Positions 1 through 9,656 of a DNA stretch of 64,000 bases are shown piece after piece. The notes beneath the pieces were generated by a model. That model ran no database searches and was not told the origin of the DNA. It saw only the letters and a list, made by a program, of their open reading frames with translations. The translations under genes were made by a program, and so were the position numbers. The DNA comes from Chitinophaga caeni. Lineage in GTDB: Bacteria; Bacteroidota; Bacteroidia; Chitinophagales; Chitinophagaceae. Where the stretch lies: contig NZ_CP023777.1 in the NCBI RefSeq assembly GCF_002557795.1, positions 124,001 to 188,000 of the forward strand, read 5' to 3'. Positions within the stretch are counted from its first letter, which is position 1. Each line of letters opens with the position of its first letter.

Positions 1-7
1 ATTTTTC

Positions 8-1177
8 CTATTTCTTCCTGAAGCGTACTGCAAACATAGAATCTGCCCTCTTGGCGCTACCATCGATCAATCCGCCACTTTCTTTTTCCAGCAAACCGGT
101 ATCTAACAAGCGGGTCACCATCTGTTCATTTTCTTTGGCAAATACGGAACAGGTGATATAAACAAAACTACCGCCGGGTTTTATATAAGGAAGTACATTT
201 GTCGCAATTTTCCATTGTAAATCAGCATAATAATCAATCTTTTCCGCTTCAAAATAGACGAGGTTTTCGGGTGTTCGCCCCCAAGTTCCGGAGCCGCTGC
301 AAGGTGCATCCAAAAGGATGCCATCAAACTGCTTGCGGGGTAATAAACTGGCTAAATCCCCCTGGTTCAGATCTATAACCCCGGTTTGAAAGCCTGATAC
401 CTTGGCCGCCGTTAAACGTTTTTGTAAGTTTTGTATAATAGAAGGACGGATATCGCTGGCAAATAATTTGATCCCCGGCTCTTTATCTTTCAACAAGATC
501 GACTTTCCACCGCTGGCTGCGCAACAATCCCACCAATATTCTCCCGGTTTTGGCGTCAACAACTGCATCGTGGTTTGGGAAGAAAGATCCTGTATCTCGT
601 ACCAATCTTTATCGAGGATCAATTGTTCCAGGTTAGTTCCTTGCGGTAAGGCGATTGCTTCATTATCAAGATATTGAAAATCAACACCTTGATTCTCCAA
701 TATATCGATTACCTTGGTTCTTTTGCCGGGTCGAACACGGATAAACAATAGTGGCTGCTTTAGAAGGGAGCTCGCCCAGGTCTTTATATCAATCTCCGCG
801 GAAAGCTGTTGTGCAAAAGGGAATAACTGCTCCGCGCTGTATGCTGAATTATTGATCGTCAAAGATTCTAGCTTCCGTTCCAATGGTAATGCTGCAAGCT
901 CATTCAATTCTGGGTTGATGGCAGCCAAGAAATCATTTGCCCCCGGTTCGCAAATACATACAGCTTTTTGAATGCGCTCTTCTAAAGCTGCATCCAAGGC
1001 CCAATGTCCCAGCCTGAAATAATCATAGACCAACCGCGATATCCATTTACGATCACGGCTACCCATCTGCGGATGCTGTTTAAAGAATTGCTTAAGGTAA
1101 TGATGCAAGGGCAAATCTCCCTGGTAACGGGTGATGATCTTGACAGCAGAGCCCTGGTAATTTTCCCATCTCGTCAT
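8..1177 (-). CDS. RsmB/NOP-family rRNA (cytosine-C5) methyltransferase
   Basis: SAM-dependent enzyme expected to methylate a cytosine of 16S rRNA at C5. The C-terminal two thirds is a Rossmann methyltransferase domain: a SAM-binding stretch (WWDCCAASGGKS), the motif IV catalytic region DAPCSGSGTWGRTPE and the motif VI YITCSVFAKENE, which supplies the second cysteine typical of RsmB/NOP enzymes. The N-terminal part is a NusB-like RNA-binding region. I chose the ATG at 1177 (about 389 aa, protein start MTRWENYQGS). The frame stays open to 1309, but that extension would overlap the divergent sigma gene and has no family-like sequence. The exact target base cannot be read from sequence. Confidence 0.88.
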   Translation of the reverse strand: MTRWENYQGSAVKIITRYQGDLPLHHYLKQFFKQHPQMGSRDRKWISRLVYDYFRLGHWALDAALEERIQKAVCICEPGANDFLAAINPELNELAALPLERKLESLTINNSAYSAEQLFPFAQQLSAEIDIKTWASSLLKQPLLFIRVRPGKRTKVIDILENQGVDFQYLDNEAIALPQGTNLEQLILDKDWYEIQDLSSQTTMQLLTPKPGEYWWDCCAASGGKSILLKDKEPGIKLFASDIRPSIIQNLQKRLTAAKVSGFQTGVIDLNQGDLASLLPRKQFDGILLDAPCSGSGTWGRTPENLVYFEAEKIDYYADLQWKIATNVLPYIKPGGSFVYITCSVFAKENEQMVTRLLDTGLLEKESGGLIDGSAKRADSMFAVRFRKK

Positions 1178-1290
1178 GGCTGCAAAAGTACAGGATGTTT
1201 TGCCTACAACGAAACATCCATTTTTCTGTATGAATTTTTTTATATGATTAGTATTCACTATTTTTAATATGAATCCGGTTTTATATAGCA

Positions 1291-1794
1291 TTGCACCAGG
1301 AAAATGCACATATTAGCGAGCACGAGCTTTTGCAATTGTTGATAGCTGGTAACCCGCTTGCTAAAAAGCTGTTGTATGAAAGGTACGCAGCTCCATTGTA
1401 CGGGATCATGTTACAAATAGTAGGAGATCCGGTGAAAGCCAATGATCTAATAATAAAATTGTTCTCCTATTGCTTCCAAAATGCATCGGCATATTCAACA
1501 TCGGGTTATCATAACCTATTTACGTGGCTGTTTAAAAAGGCAAGAGAGTATGCAGTGGAATCATCACTGCCCATAACTAGTAATCATAATGACACCTCGC
1601 TTGTTAAAAGGAGTAATAGTTCATTCCAAGTATTTGCAGATACGTTAGCGGCTGATGAACAGCTGGTATTTCGTTTGAGCTTTTTCAACGGATTATCCCG
1701 GGCGGCCATCGGCAGGCTATTAGCCAAAGATGAGGAAGAGATTAATTTATTACTTAAGCAAGCTATGGTGGCTTTTAGAAAATTTTTACATTAA
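1291..1794 (+). CDS. ECF-type RNA polymerase sigma factor (probable)
   Basis: About 167 aa with the layout of an extracytoplasmic-function sigma factor. A region 2-like helical block sits at about residues 22-90 (LYERYAAPLYGIMLQIVGDP, FTWLFKKAREYA) and a region 4-like helix-turn-helix at about 115-165 (ADEQLVFRLSFFNGLSRAAIGRLL). The two best in-frame candidate starts are not ATG; I used TTG at 1291, because the ATG at 1304 is out of frame. Only three bases separate its stop from the next start, so it is translationally coupled to the anti-sigma gene, the normal arrangement for a sigma/anti-sigma pair. Target promoters are unknown. The divergence from consensus in region 2 makes this a weak but recognisable family member. 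Confidence 0.7.
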   Translation: MHQENAHISEHELLQLLIAGNPLAKKLLYERYAAPLYGIMLQIVGDPVKANDLIIKLFSYCFQNASAYSTSGYHNLFTWLFKKAREYAVESSLPITSNHNDTSLVKRSNSSFQVFADTLAADEQLVFRLSFFNGLSRAAIGRLLAKDEEEINLLLKQAMVAFRKFLH

Positions 1795-1797
1795 ACA

Positions 1798-2274
1798 GTG
1801 GACCTGAAAGATTACATATCAAGCGGTATCATTGAAAGTTACGTACTGGGTTTAGCAACTCCCGATGAAGAAAAGGAGTTGGATCAAATGCGTAGGCTCT
1901 TCCCGGAACTCAACACCGAGATTCAGTCGGTTGAAAAGAAGGTGGAATCCTTAGCCTTCGCGGAAGCAGTAATGCCGCCCGCGCAGACCCGCAATGAAAT
2001 CGTGCAAAGAATCGACTGGCACGAAGGGAATAATAATACCCGCAATAATGATAATAGTAATTATACTTTCATTAATCTAAATCCTAACAGCCAAGACAAT
2101 ATCACCGTTCATAAATGGTGGAGGATTGCCTTCATCACGCTCGTGGTCTTGTCAAAGATATTCTTGTTCTTCGCGATCTTATACTATTTAAAATTTAAGC
2201 AAGCCGAAGAAAATAAATCATCGCAAGCAGCTCCCGCTACTACAACGGTACAACAACCAGTTACGCAACCCTAA
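1798..2274 (+). CDS. Short membrane anti-sigma factor (RskA/ASD-like)
   Basis: 158 aa, starting with GTG three bases after the sigma gene. Residues 1-70 resemble the cytoplasmic anti-sigma domain (IIESYVLGLATPDEEKELDQ, then a helix with many Glu/Lys residues). One membrane helix lies at about 106-130 (WWRIAFITLVVLSKIFLFF), followed by only about 28 residues rich in Gln, Ala, Thr and Pro. RskA-type proteins usually carry a folded extracytoplasmic domain after the helix. Here it is essentially absent, so the sensing part is missing or supplied by another protein. Inferred role: it holds the upstream sigma factor at the membrane. Confidence 0.7.
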   Translation: MDLKDYISSGIIESYVLGLATPDEEKELDQMRRLFPELNTEIQSVEKKVESLAFAEAVMPPAQTRNEIVQRIDWHEGNNNTRNNDNSNYTFINLNPNSQDNITVHKWWRIAFITLVVLSKIFLFFAILYYLKFKQAEENKSSQAAPATTTVQQPVTQP

Positions 2275-2317
2275 CCGGTAATCAATCTATCAATCACTAG
2301 GTACTTTAATAAAAAAA

Positions 2318-2346
2318 CGGCGTTTGATTCTTAGAACCAAACGCCG
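2318..2346. terminator. Bidirectional terminator between anti-sigma gene and sucB
   Basis: A 9-bp GC-rich stem (CGGCGTTTG with CAAACGCCG) encloses an 11-base loop. It is preceded on the plus strand by seven A residues, which become a U run on the minus-strand transcript, so it best fits termination of the sucA-sucB transcript. Confidence 0.8.
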
Positions 2347-2367
2347 CTCGTATCTTAACAAGTTGAA

Positions 2368-3927
2368 TTATAATTTCAGCAATGTTTTCACCGGGTCTTT
2401 ACCGAACAATAATTGCTCAGGATTTTCCAACATCTCTTTCACCCTTACCAGGAAGCTAACCGATTCACGACCGTCAATAATACGGTGATCGTAGCTCAAT
2501 GCCACGTACATCATCGGGCGGATCACTACCTGTCCATCAATCGCCATGGGTCGTTCCTGTATTTTGTGCATACCCAGGATAGCAGATTGAGGGATGTTAA
2601 TGATCGGCGTACTCATCAAGGAACCGAACACCCCACCATTAGTAATGGTAAACGTTCCCCCGGTCATTTCGTCCATCGTCAGTTTATTATCGCGTGCCTT
2701 GGTGGCCAGCTCAACTACTTTTCCTTCAATTCCGGCCATATCCAGGCTTTCCGCATTGCGAATTACCGGTACTACCAAACCTTTCGGAGCAGATACCGCG
2801 ATGGAAATATCGCAATACTCGTGGTATACCAACTCTTCTCCATCGATGTAAGCATTAACGGCCGGGAACTCTTGCAAGGCGAAGCAACATGCCTTGGTGA
2901 AGAAGCTCATAAACCCGAGGTTCACACCGTGAGATTTCTTGAATACTTCTTTATATTTAGCGCGGATCGCCATGATGTTGGTCATATCCACCTCGTTGAA
3001 GGTGGTTAACATCGCGGTGGTATTTTTAGCTTCTACCAACCTGCGGGAAACGGTCTTACGTAAGTTCGACATTTTCTCGCGGCGATCGTTGCGGGTAAAC
3101 ATTTCATGCCCGATTGCAACGCCCGGATTTTCCAGCGCGGCAAAAACATCATTTTTCATGATCCTACCATGGGAACCGGAGCCCTTGATGGAGTTAGGAT
3201 CCACTTTTTTATCAGCGATAACTGCCGCAGCAACAGGGGATGCTTTCACATCGTGATGAGCCGGGGCAGCAGTTGTGGCCGGTGCTGCTTTAGCTTCATT
3301 GGCCGTTGCCGGTTCAGCAGGCTTCGCTGCCGGGGCTGCACTACCGGCAGGACGGGCAGCAGATGTATCGATCGTGCAAGCTACCGCGCCGATGGCCAGG
3401 GTATCCCCTTCTTTCGCAACAGTAGTTAACAGGCCGGCTTCTTCCGCGTTCAGTTCAAACGTAGCTTTTTCAGATTCGAGTTCGCAAAGCATTTCATCGC
3501 GCTCCACGTAATCACCCGTTTTCTTCAACCATTTTACCAGGGTTACTTCATTGATGGATTCGCCTACCGTTGGAACTTTAATCTCCACGGTACCCTTGTT
3601 GGATGCGGGAGCGGCGGGTGCTTCTACAGGCGGAGCTTGTTGTTCCGGTGTTGCGGCAGCAGCGGGAGCCGCTTCCGCGGCAGGCGCAGCAGCATCTGTA
3701 TCGATGGTGCAAGCAACAGCGCCAATTTCCAGGGTGTCTCCTTCTTTAGCTTTGATAGATAAGATACCTGCTTTTTCTGCATTGAGTTCAAACGTAGCTT
3801 TTTCAGATTCCATCTCGCACAACACTTCATCTTGCTGAACGAAATCTCCATCTTTCTTTAACCATTTTGCAATTGTAACCTCGCTAATTGATTCTCCTAC
3901 CGTAGGAACTTTAATTTCGATAACCAT
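2368..3927 (-). CDS. sucB: 2-oxoglutarate dehydrogenase E2, dihydrolipoyl succinyltransferase (two lipoyl domains)
   Basis: 519 aa. It transfers succinyl groups from the E1 enzyme to CoA in the TCA-cycle 2-oxoglutarate dehydrogenase complex. Domain order: lipoyl domain 1 (about 2-77, lipoyl Lys near 43 in ESEKATFE), Ala/Pro-rich linker, lipoyl domain 2 (about 112-188, Lys near 154), another Ala/Pro linker, peripheral-subunit-binding domain (about 229-265) and the catalytic domain to the end with H481 and D485 in DHRIIDGR. SucB of E. coli has a single lipoyl domain; the second one here looks like an in-gene duplication. It lies 69 bp downstream of sucA on the same strand, so the two are likely co-transcribed. 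Confidence 0.95.
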   Translation of the reverse strand: MVIEIKVPTVGESISEVTIAKWLKKDGDFVQQDEVLCEMESEKATFELNAEKAGILSIKAKEGDTLEIGAVACTIDTDAAAPAAEAAPAAAATPEQQAPPVEAPAAPASNKGTVEIKVPTVGESINEVTLVKWLKKTGDYVERDEMLCELESEKATFELNAEEAGLLTTVAKEGDTLAIGAVACTIDTSAARPAGSAAPAAKPAEPATANEAKAAPATTAAPAHHDVKASPVAAAVIADKKVDPNSIKGSGSHGRIMKNDVFAALENPGVAIGHEMFTRNDRREKMSNLRKTVSRRLVEAKNTTAMLTTFNEVDMTNIMAIRAKYKEVFKKSHGVNLGFMSFFTKACCFALQEFPAVNAYIDGEELVYHEYCDISIAVSAPKGLVVPVIRNAESLDMAGIEGKVVELATKARDNKLTMDEMTGGTFTITNGGVFGSLMSTPIINIPQSAILGMHKIQERPMAIDGQVVIRPMMYVALSYDHRIIDGRESVSFLVRVKEMLENPEQLLFGKDPVKTLLKL

Positions 3928-3996
3928 AAAAAAGATGTTGATGGTTGATGACGAACGGTGCCGCCATTGATATTTTCAAATTTTGACTTCCTTAAA

Positions 3997-6756
3997 TTAG
4001 ATACTGAAAGCGGTTTCAATGATTTCAGCTTGTTCTTGCGCGTGGATCTTCGCGTAGCCGGTCGCGGTGGCCGCGCTCGGGTTCCTACTGATCACACCGT
4101 AGTTGAATTGTTTCAAATTCATTTGCAAGAAGCTGGCAGCGCCCATATTCAGCGGTTCTTCTTGAACCCAGAACCAGGTAGCGCCTTTATATTTCTGGTT
4201 AATCGCTTCCAGCTGTGTCACCGGTAATGGATATAATTGTTCCATCCTGATGATCGCCACATCTTTACGATCTTCCTTCATTTGCTTTTCACTCAAATCG
4301 AAGTACATCTTGCCGGAGCATAACAACACTTTCTTCACGCGCGCCGGATCCTCGATAAACGGATCATCCAGCACTTCTTGGAAGCCGCCATGGGTGAAAT
4401 CCTTGATCGGGCTTTGGCTTCTCACGTGGCGTAAGTTCGCTTTCGGTGAGAAGTTAATCATCGGCTTGCGGAACGGCAATGCTAATTGACGGCGCAATGC
4501 ATGGAAGAAGTTTGCGGCAGTAGTACAGTTTGTGACGAAGATGTTGTATTCGGCACACATCTGCAAGAACCGCTCCAAACGGGCGCTGGAGTGCTCCGGA
4601 CCTTGCCCTTCATAACCATGCGGCAACAACATTACCAGGCCGCTTTGTTTCTGCCATTTCGTTTCCGCGGAAGTCACGAACTGGTCAATAACGGTTTGCG
4701 CGCCGTTACTGAAATCACCGAATTGAGCTTCCCATATAGTTAGTGCATTTGGATTCGCGATAGAATAACCGTATTCAAATCCCAATACTGCAAATTCACT
4801 CAACAGCGAATTATAGATACGCAATTTACCACCTTTTCCAGGAACATTGCTCAAACGGCTATATTCCTCGTTGGTTTCTTCATTGCGGATGATCGCGTGG
4901 CGGTGGGAGAAAGTTCCCCTCTTAACATCTTGACCGCTGATACGCACGTCACTTCCTTCGCTGAGCAAGCTGGCGTAGGCCAACAATTCACCGGATGACC
5001 AATCTAACAAACCTTGGCCATCGTACAATTCTTTTTTATCCGTCAACAATTTCTCTACCTTACGAAGCGGTTTAAAACCTCCGGGGATAGTCATGATAGC
5101 TTTGAAGATGCTATCCAGTTGTTCCGGGCTGATGGCCGTTTCCGGCGATTTTATAAAATCTTCCGGGGTTGATTTGCGTAAAGACTGCCACCAGATTTCC
5201 GGCTTTTGATAAACGTATGGTAATGGATGCTCTTTAACTTCATCCAGGCGATCTTGCAAATCTTTCCAGAAAGATTCCTCCATCTCCTGGGCCAACTTGG
5301 CATCCACTTCCCCGTGTGCGACCAATACTTTGGAGTAAATCTCGCGGGGATCTTCATGTTTCTCGATCAAGGAATACAGGTGAGGTTGAGTAAACTTAGG
5401 ATCATCTCCCTCGTTGTGACCATGACGGCGGTAACATAATAAATCGATATAAATATCTTCATTAAATTCCTGGCGGTAGCGGGTAGCGATATCACATACT
5501 TTCACGGCAGCTTCCACATCATCCCCGTTCACATGGAATACAGGGGCTTGGATAATGGCAGCCACGCTGGTAGAATAATCGGAAGAACGGGCATCATCGA
5601 AATCGGTTGTAAACCCGATCTGGTTATTAATCACGAAGTGGATAGTACCTCCCGTGTAATATCCTCTCAATTTGCTCATCTGGGCGATTTCGTACACGAC
5701 GCCTTGCCCTGCAACGGCAGCATCCCCGTGGATCAAGATCGGTAATATCTTATCGTAATCGCTATCGTAAATCACATCCGCCTTGCTACGGGAAAACCCT
5801 AAAACGACCGGGTCAACCACTTCCAAGTGGGAAGGGTTCGGCGTTAGTTGAACATTCACATCCTTATCGTTCGCAGTTTTCAGGGTAGAACGAAAACCGA
5901 GGTGGTATTTCACATCGCCGCTGCCCATAGTGGTATCCGGCGTGCTGTTTCCTTCAAATTCGGAAAAAATCTGTTCGTAAGTTTTGCCCAGGGTATTGGC
6001 CAATACGTTCAAGCGACCGCGGTGCGCCATGCCGATTACGACCTCTTGTACACCGTGATCTACCGCTGTATTGATGATGTTATCCAAGCAAGGGATCGTT
6101 GTTTCACCACCTTCGAGCGAGAAGCGTTTTTGACCGATATATTTTTTGTGTAAAAATTTCTCGAACATCACCCCTTGGTTCAGCTTTTGGAGGATGCGTT
6201 TTTTCTGATCTAAGCTAAGCGGTTGCTGCATGGTAGTTTCCATCTCATTTTGCAGCCATTCCATTTTCTTGCGATCATTAATATAGGTAAACTCCAGGCC
6301 CACCGGACCCGCGTAAATTTTCCTGAGGTATTCAACGATCTTGGCAAGCGTAGTTTTACCAAGGCCGATCACTTCGCCCGCATAAAATTCAGTATTTAAA
6401 TCGGCATCGGAAAACCCGAAAAAGCTAATATCGAGGTTGGCATGTCGATTTTTACGTTCGCGTATCGGGTTTGTTTTGGCGATCAAGTGAGCCTTCTTAC
6501 GGTACGCCTGGATCAGGCGGAAGACTCCTAATTCCTTGACTAGCTGTTCATTAGAGACTGGTAATACTTTCGTTCCCCCGGCCTTTACGTCACCCGCAGT
6601 AGCTGTAGTACCGTTTGTATTGCTCACTGCATAATCGAATCCTACAAAAAATTTGGCCCAATCTGGGTCAACGGATGTAGGATCTTTGCGATAATCCTGG
6701 TATAATGATTCAATATACGCGGGATGGGAGTTGGTGACGAATGAAAAGTCCTTCAT
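3997..6756 (-). CDS. sucA: 2-oxoglutarate dehydrogenase E1 component
   Basis: 919 aa, close to the 933 aa of E. coli SucA. This thiamine-diphosphate enzyme decarboxylates 2-oxoglutarate and passes the succinyl unit to the lipoyl arms of SucB. Visible family marks are the N-terminal segment FSFVTNSHPAYIESLYQDYR, GMAHRGRLNVL, HGDAAVAGQGVVYE and CYRRHGHNEGDDP in the ThDP-binding domain, and LPHGYEGQGPEHSSARLERF in the transketolase-like domain. It is the first gene of the sucA-sucB operon. The lipoamide dehydrogenase gene (E3) is not in the window. Confidence 0.96.
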   Translation of the reverse strand: MKDFSFVTNSHPAYIESLYQDYRKDPTSVDPDWAKFFVGFDYAVSNTNGTTATAGDVKAGGTKVLPVSNEQLVKELGVFRLIQAYRKKAHLIAKTNPIRERKNRHANLDISFFGFSDADLNTEFYAGEVIGLGKTTLAKIVEYLRKIYAGPVGLEFTYINDRKKMEWLQNEMETTMQQPLSLDQKKRILQKLNQGVMFEKFLHKKYIGQKRFSLEGGETTIPCLDNIINTAVDHGVQEVVIGMAHRGRLNVLANTLGKTYEQIFSEFEGNSTPDTTMGSGDVKYHLGFRSTLKTANDKDVNVQLTPNPSHLEVVDPVVLGFSRSKADVIYDSDYDKILPILIHGDAAVAGQGVVYEIAQMSKLRGYYTGGTIHFVINNQIGFTTDFDDARSSDYSTSVAAIIQAPVFHVNGDDVEAAVKVCDIATRYRQEFNEDIYIDLLCYRRHGHNEGDDPKFTQPHLYSLIEKHEDPREIYSKVLVAHGEVDAKLAQEMEESFWKDLQDRLDEVKEHPLPYVYQKPEIWWQSLRKSTPEDFIKSPETAISPEQLDSIFKAIMTIPGGFKPLRKVEKLLTDKKELYDGQGLLDWSSGELLAYASLLSEGSDVRISGQDVKRGTFSHRHAIIRNEETNEEYSRLSNVPGKGGKLRIYNSLLSEFAVLGFEYGYSIANPNALTIWEAQFGDFSNGAQTVIDQFVTSAETKWQKQSGLVMLLPHGYEGQGPEHSSARLERFLQMCAEYNIFVTNCTTAANFFHALRRQLALPFRKPMINFSPKANLRHVRSQSPIKDFTHGGFQEVLDDPFIEDPARVKKVLLCSGKMYFDLSEKQMKEDRKDVAIIRMEQLYPLPVTQLEAINQKYKGATWFWVQEEPLNMGAASFLQMNLKQFNYGVISRNPSAATATGYAKIHAQEQAEIIETAFSI

Positions 6757-6979
6757 TTACAACGTTAATTTTGCTTAGTCTTTGATTCAAATACTGTTGT
6801 TGCTGGCGCAGCATATTTTTATATATGATACGGAGTGCAAATATCGCTCGTTTTTTGACAAAACCTTAGTAAAAAATTAGTTCATTACATGTTTTTAACT
6901 TTGTATTATATTTGCATTCCATTATTCATTTGAATATCATTTGGGCGGTCGATTTTTACACTTTGATCTAAAATTTTAT

Positions 6980-7010
6980 TTTGTTCATAAAATGTAAAAT
7001 CATACCTTTG
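6980..7010 (+). promoter_or_regulatory. Bacteroidota-type promoter of rpsT
   Basis: A TTTG element at 6980-6983 and TACCTTTG at 7003-7010 are separated by 19 bp. This is the spacing and sequence expected of the Bacteroidota housekeeping sigma factor (-33 TTTG, -7 TAnnTTTG). The rpsT start codon follows 25 bp later. Confidence 0.75.
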
Positions 7011-7035
7011 CCCTCCGAAACTTGAAAATTTAACA

Positions 7036-7290
7036 ATGGCAAACCATAAAGCAACGAAAAAAGACGTACGTCAGAGCAGAAAGCGTAATGAGCGTAACCG
7101 TTACTACGGTAAAACTACCCGTAATGCCATCAGGGATTTAAAAGCGATCTCTGAAAAAGCAACTGCAGAAAAGGAATTACCGGGTGTATTGTCCTTGATC
7201 GACAAATTAGCGAAACGTAATGTGATTCACAAAAATAAAGCTGCCAACTTAAAAAGCAAGTTGACTAAAAAGGTAAATACCTTAGCTTAA
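7036..7290 (+). CDS. rpsT: 30S ribosomal protein S20
   Basis: 84 aa, Lys/Arg-rich, with the S20 opening ANHKATKKDVRQS, RNRYYGKTTRNAIRDL in the first long helix and a basic C-terminal part (AKRNVIHKNKAANLKSKL). It binds 16S rRNA in the body of the small subunit. It is monocistronic, with its own promoter upstream and a hairpin terminator 25 bp after the stop. Confidence 0.97.
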   Translation: MANHKATKKDVRQSRKRNERNRYYGKTTRNAIRDLKAISEKATAEKELPGVLSLIDKLAKRNVIHKNKAANLKSKLTKKVNTLA

Positions 7291-7314
7291 TTTTTCTGAT
7301 TTCGAACATATTGG

Positions 7315-7346
7315 AGCTCTTCCTGCAAGCAGGAAGGGCTTTTTTA
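7315..7346 (+). terminator. rpsT rho-independent terminator
   Basis: An 11-bp stem (AGCTCTTCCTG with CAGGAAGGGCT, one G-T wobble) with a CAAG loop is followed directly by six to seven T residues. Confidence 0.88.
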
Positions 7347-7447
7347 GTTTCTTCTTACGGACTCTTAGACCACCATATTTTTTTTGACACTTCTATTACA
7401 ATTTAAAAAATTAGTGTTCTAAAAACACTTTAAAATCGTCAAAGGTT

Positions 7448-7800
7448 CACTCAGAAGTACCCCCACCCACTTCAGAAGTACCCATACCCACTTCACAAGT
7501 ACCCCCTACCACCTCGGAACTCCAATCGATGTCCTTTTTACTCCAATTTTGGATAAAATAAGTGGATATAACCGGTTTCCTTTGCCAGTTTTGCCATAAA
7601 AAGCACAAAATATCGCTCTAAATAGCCTGTTTTTAAGTTTACAGAAAACGGCACCCCACTTCCGAAGTACCCCCTACCACTTACCGGGTGGGTCAATACC
7701 TTAAAATAATCCCGAAATTGCTGTTTTGAAGTCCATCCCCCCACTTCAGAAGTACCCCTACCCACTTCGCAAGTACCCCATAGGGCTTCAGAAGTGGGTC
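7448..7800. repeat. Array of 21-bp-period palindromic repeats (ACTTC-N-GAAGT)
   Basis: The intergenic stretch between rpsT and the M14 peptidase holds eight or nine units of ACCCACTTCNGAAGTACCC, whose core is a dyad. The right half-sites start at 7454, 7475, 7496 and 7517 (four units, exact 21-bp steps), 7664 and a degenerate one near 7685, and 7749, 7770 and 7791 (three units, again 21-bp steps; the last has inverted flanks). The first and second clusters are 147 bp (7 x 21) apart. Between them is unique AT-rich DNA. A 75-codon minus-strand frame through the array looks like a by-product of the repeats. The function is unknown; even two-turn spacing is what an array of protein-binding sites would show. 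Confidence 0.85.
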
Positions 7801-7927
7801 ATCGAAGCTATTTCCAGCAAAATACTATTACGTAAATAACCCGAAAAGGTTAAAAAACGACAAATCTCGATTTCAGTATTCATAAAATATAGCGAAATTT
7901 TTATTTTAGCTGTCGTATTTTCCCGGT

Positions 7928-9655
7928 ATGAAATATTTATTACCTGCACTCGTATGCCTGCTTTGTTGTAATACCCTGGCAGCCCAAGATTTTATTACCA
8001 AATTTGAACGTACCAAGGGCCAAGAAACCGTTACATATTTCGAGTGTATCAAATATTACCAGCAATTAGCGAAACATTACCCCAAGATCCACATACAAAC
8101 CCTGGGGGAAACGGATGCCGGTTATCCTTTGCACCTTATCACTTTCTCTAACCAGGGCGGGGCAGATTATGCTAAATTTCATCAACAAAATAAACGTATT
8201 ATATTGGTTAACAACGGCATACACCCGGGAGAACCGGATGGTATCGATGCCAGTATGATGCTGGTGCGCGACCTGGCCAGCGGTAAAAAACATTTACCGG
8301 ATAATATAGTACTGGCTATTATACCTTTATATAATATCGGGGGCAGTTTAAACAGGAGTCCTTATTACCGCGTAGATCAAAATGGCCCGGCGGAATTCGG
8401 CTCCCGCGGAAATGCGCAGAACCTCGATCTAAACCGTGACTTCATCAAGGCCGATTCGAAAAATGCCCGCGCCTTCCAGCAAATTTATCAAATGACGGAT
8501 CCGGATGTTTTCGTGGATAACCATGTTAGTAACGGGGCTGATTATCAACATATCATAACATTACTATGTACCCAGCACGATAAATTAGGCGGCGTGATGG
8601 GCCGATATATGTATGAGCAGTTTGAACCGGGGCTTTACCAGTTAATGAAAAGCAAGGGTTATGACCTGGTGCCGTACGTAAACCATTTCGGCTCCACACC
8701 TGATAGCGGCTGGATTGAATACATGGATGGCCCGAGGTACTCCAGCGGCTACACCACTTTATTCCATACTTTCGGTTTTGTTCCGGAAACACATATGCTC
8801 AAACCTTATCCACAACGGGTAGCTGCCACTTATGCGCTGATGGAATGTTTTATAGCGTTTACATCGAAAAATGCTGCCGAGATCAAGCAATTAAGGGATC
8901 AGACAAAATTGTCGGTGAAAACACAACAAGAATTCCCCCTTTCCTGGCAAGTGGATTCCAGCAGGTATTCCGAACGTTTGTTTAAAGGTTACCAAGCGGG
9001 TTATAAGCCCAGCCGGATTTCAGGTTTACCTAGGTTATATTATGATCGCGAAAAACCTTACGAGAGAAACATCAAGTTCTATAATCACTTTACAGCTGGC
9101 AATTTTGTACGCAAGCCTACCGCGTATATCATTCCGCAAGGTTGGTGGAAAGTAATCGACTTGTTGAAAAACAGCCGCGTGCAGGTGCAGCAATTTCAAC
9201 ACGATACCACGATCGAGGTAACAGCTTACAAAATCGAAGATTATAAAACCCCTACGCGACCGTATGAAGGGCATTATATTCACTACAACACCATGGTGAA
9301 ACCTATCAAAACCAGTATCCGTTTCTTGAAAGGAGATTATTATATCCCGATGAATCAAGTAGCCAATCGATTTATATTAGAAACCCTGGAACCTGCCGCC
9401 GGAGACTCCTTTTTTGCATGGAATTTCTTTGATAGTATCCTCGGTCAAAAAGAAGGATATAGCAGTTATGTATTTGAAGATACCGGCTATGAATATTTGT
9501 CGCAACACCCGGAATTACAAGATTCCCTGGCGGCTAAAAGACAGGCTGATCCTGAATTTGCTAAAAACGGGAACGCGCAATTGAATTACGTTTTCCGCAA
9601 TTCTCCTTACTATGAACCCGGCTTCATGAGATACCCTGTTTACATGGTTTATTAA
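7928..9655 (+). CDS. Secreted M14-family zinc carboxypeptidase
   Basis: 575 aa with a cleavable signal peptide (about 1-19, ending LAAQ), so it acts in the periplasm or outside. The peptidase domain fills the first half: zinc ligands H99 and E102 in GIHPGEPDG, the substrate-binding stretch NLDLNRDF near 170, zinc ligand H199 in VDNHVSNGADYQH and general base E287 in VPETHM. The C-terminal half (from about 330) has no motif I recognise and makes the protein longer than simple carboxypeptidases. It has no operon partner and follows the 21-bp repeat array. It probably trims peptides or peptidoglycan stems; the substrate cannot be told. Confidence 0.88.
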   Translation: MKYLLPALVCLLCCNTLAAQDFITKFERTKGQETVTYFECIKYYQQLAKHYPKIHIQTLGETDAGYPLHLITFSNQGGADYAKFHQQNKRIILVNNGIHPGEPDGIDASMMLVRDLASGKKHLPDNIVLAIIPLYNIGGSLNRSPYYRVDQNGPAEFGSRGNAQNLDLNRDFIKADSKNARAFQQIYQMTDPDVFVDNHVSNGADYQHIITLLCTQHDKLGGVMGRYMYEQFEPGLYQLMKSKGYDLVPYVNHFGSTPDSGWIEYMDGPRYSSGYTTLFHTFGFVPETHMLKPYPQRVAATYALMECFIAFTSKNAAEIKQLRDQTKLSVKTQQEFPLSWQVDSSRYSERLFKGYQAGYKPSRISGLPRLYYDREKPYERNIKFYNHFTAGNFVRKPTAYIIPQGWWKVIDLLKNSRVQVQQFQHDTTIEVTAYKIEDYKTPTRPYEGHYIHYNTMVKPIKTSIRFLKGDYYIPMNQVANRFILETLEPAAGDSFFAWNFFDSILGQKEGYSSYVFEDTGYEYLSQHPELQDSLAAKRQADPEFAKNGNAQLNYVFRNSPYYEPGFMRYPVYMVY

Positions 9656-9656
9656 G

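Noticed and set aside
1178..1309. Longer N-terminus of the RsmB-like protein
   Set aside because: It would overlap the divergent sigma gene, and the extra residues do not resemble the family start.
7538..7765. 75-codon minus-strand reading frame through the 21-bp repeat array
   Set aside because: Its residues come from the repeats themselves, there is no ribosome site and the sequence has no protein-like pattern.
7448..7800. Possible CRISPR array
   Set aside because: Repeats are about 19 bp with 2-bp gaps, no unique 30-bp spacers and no cas genes.
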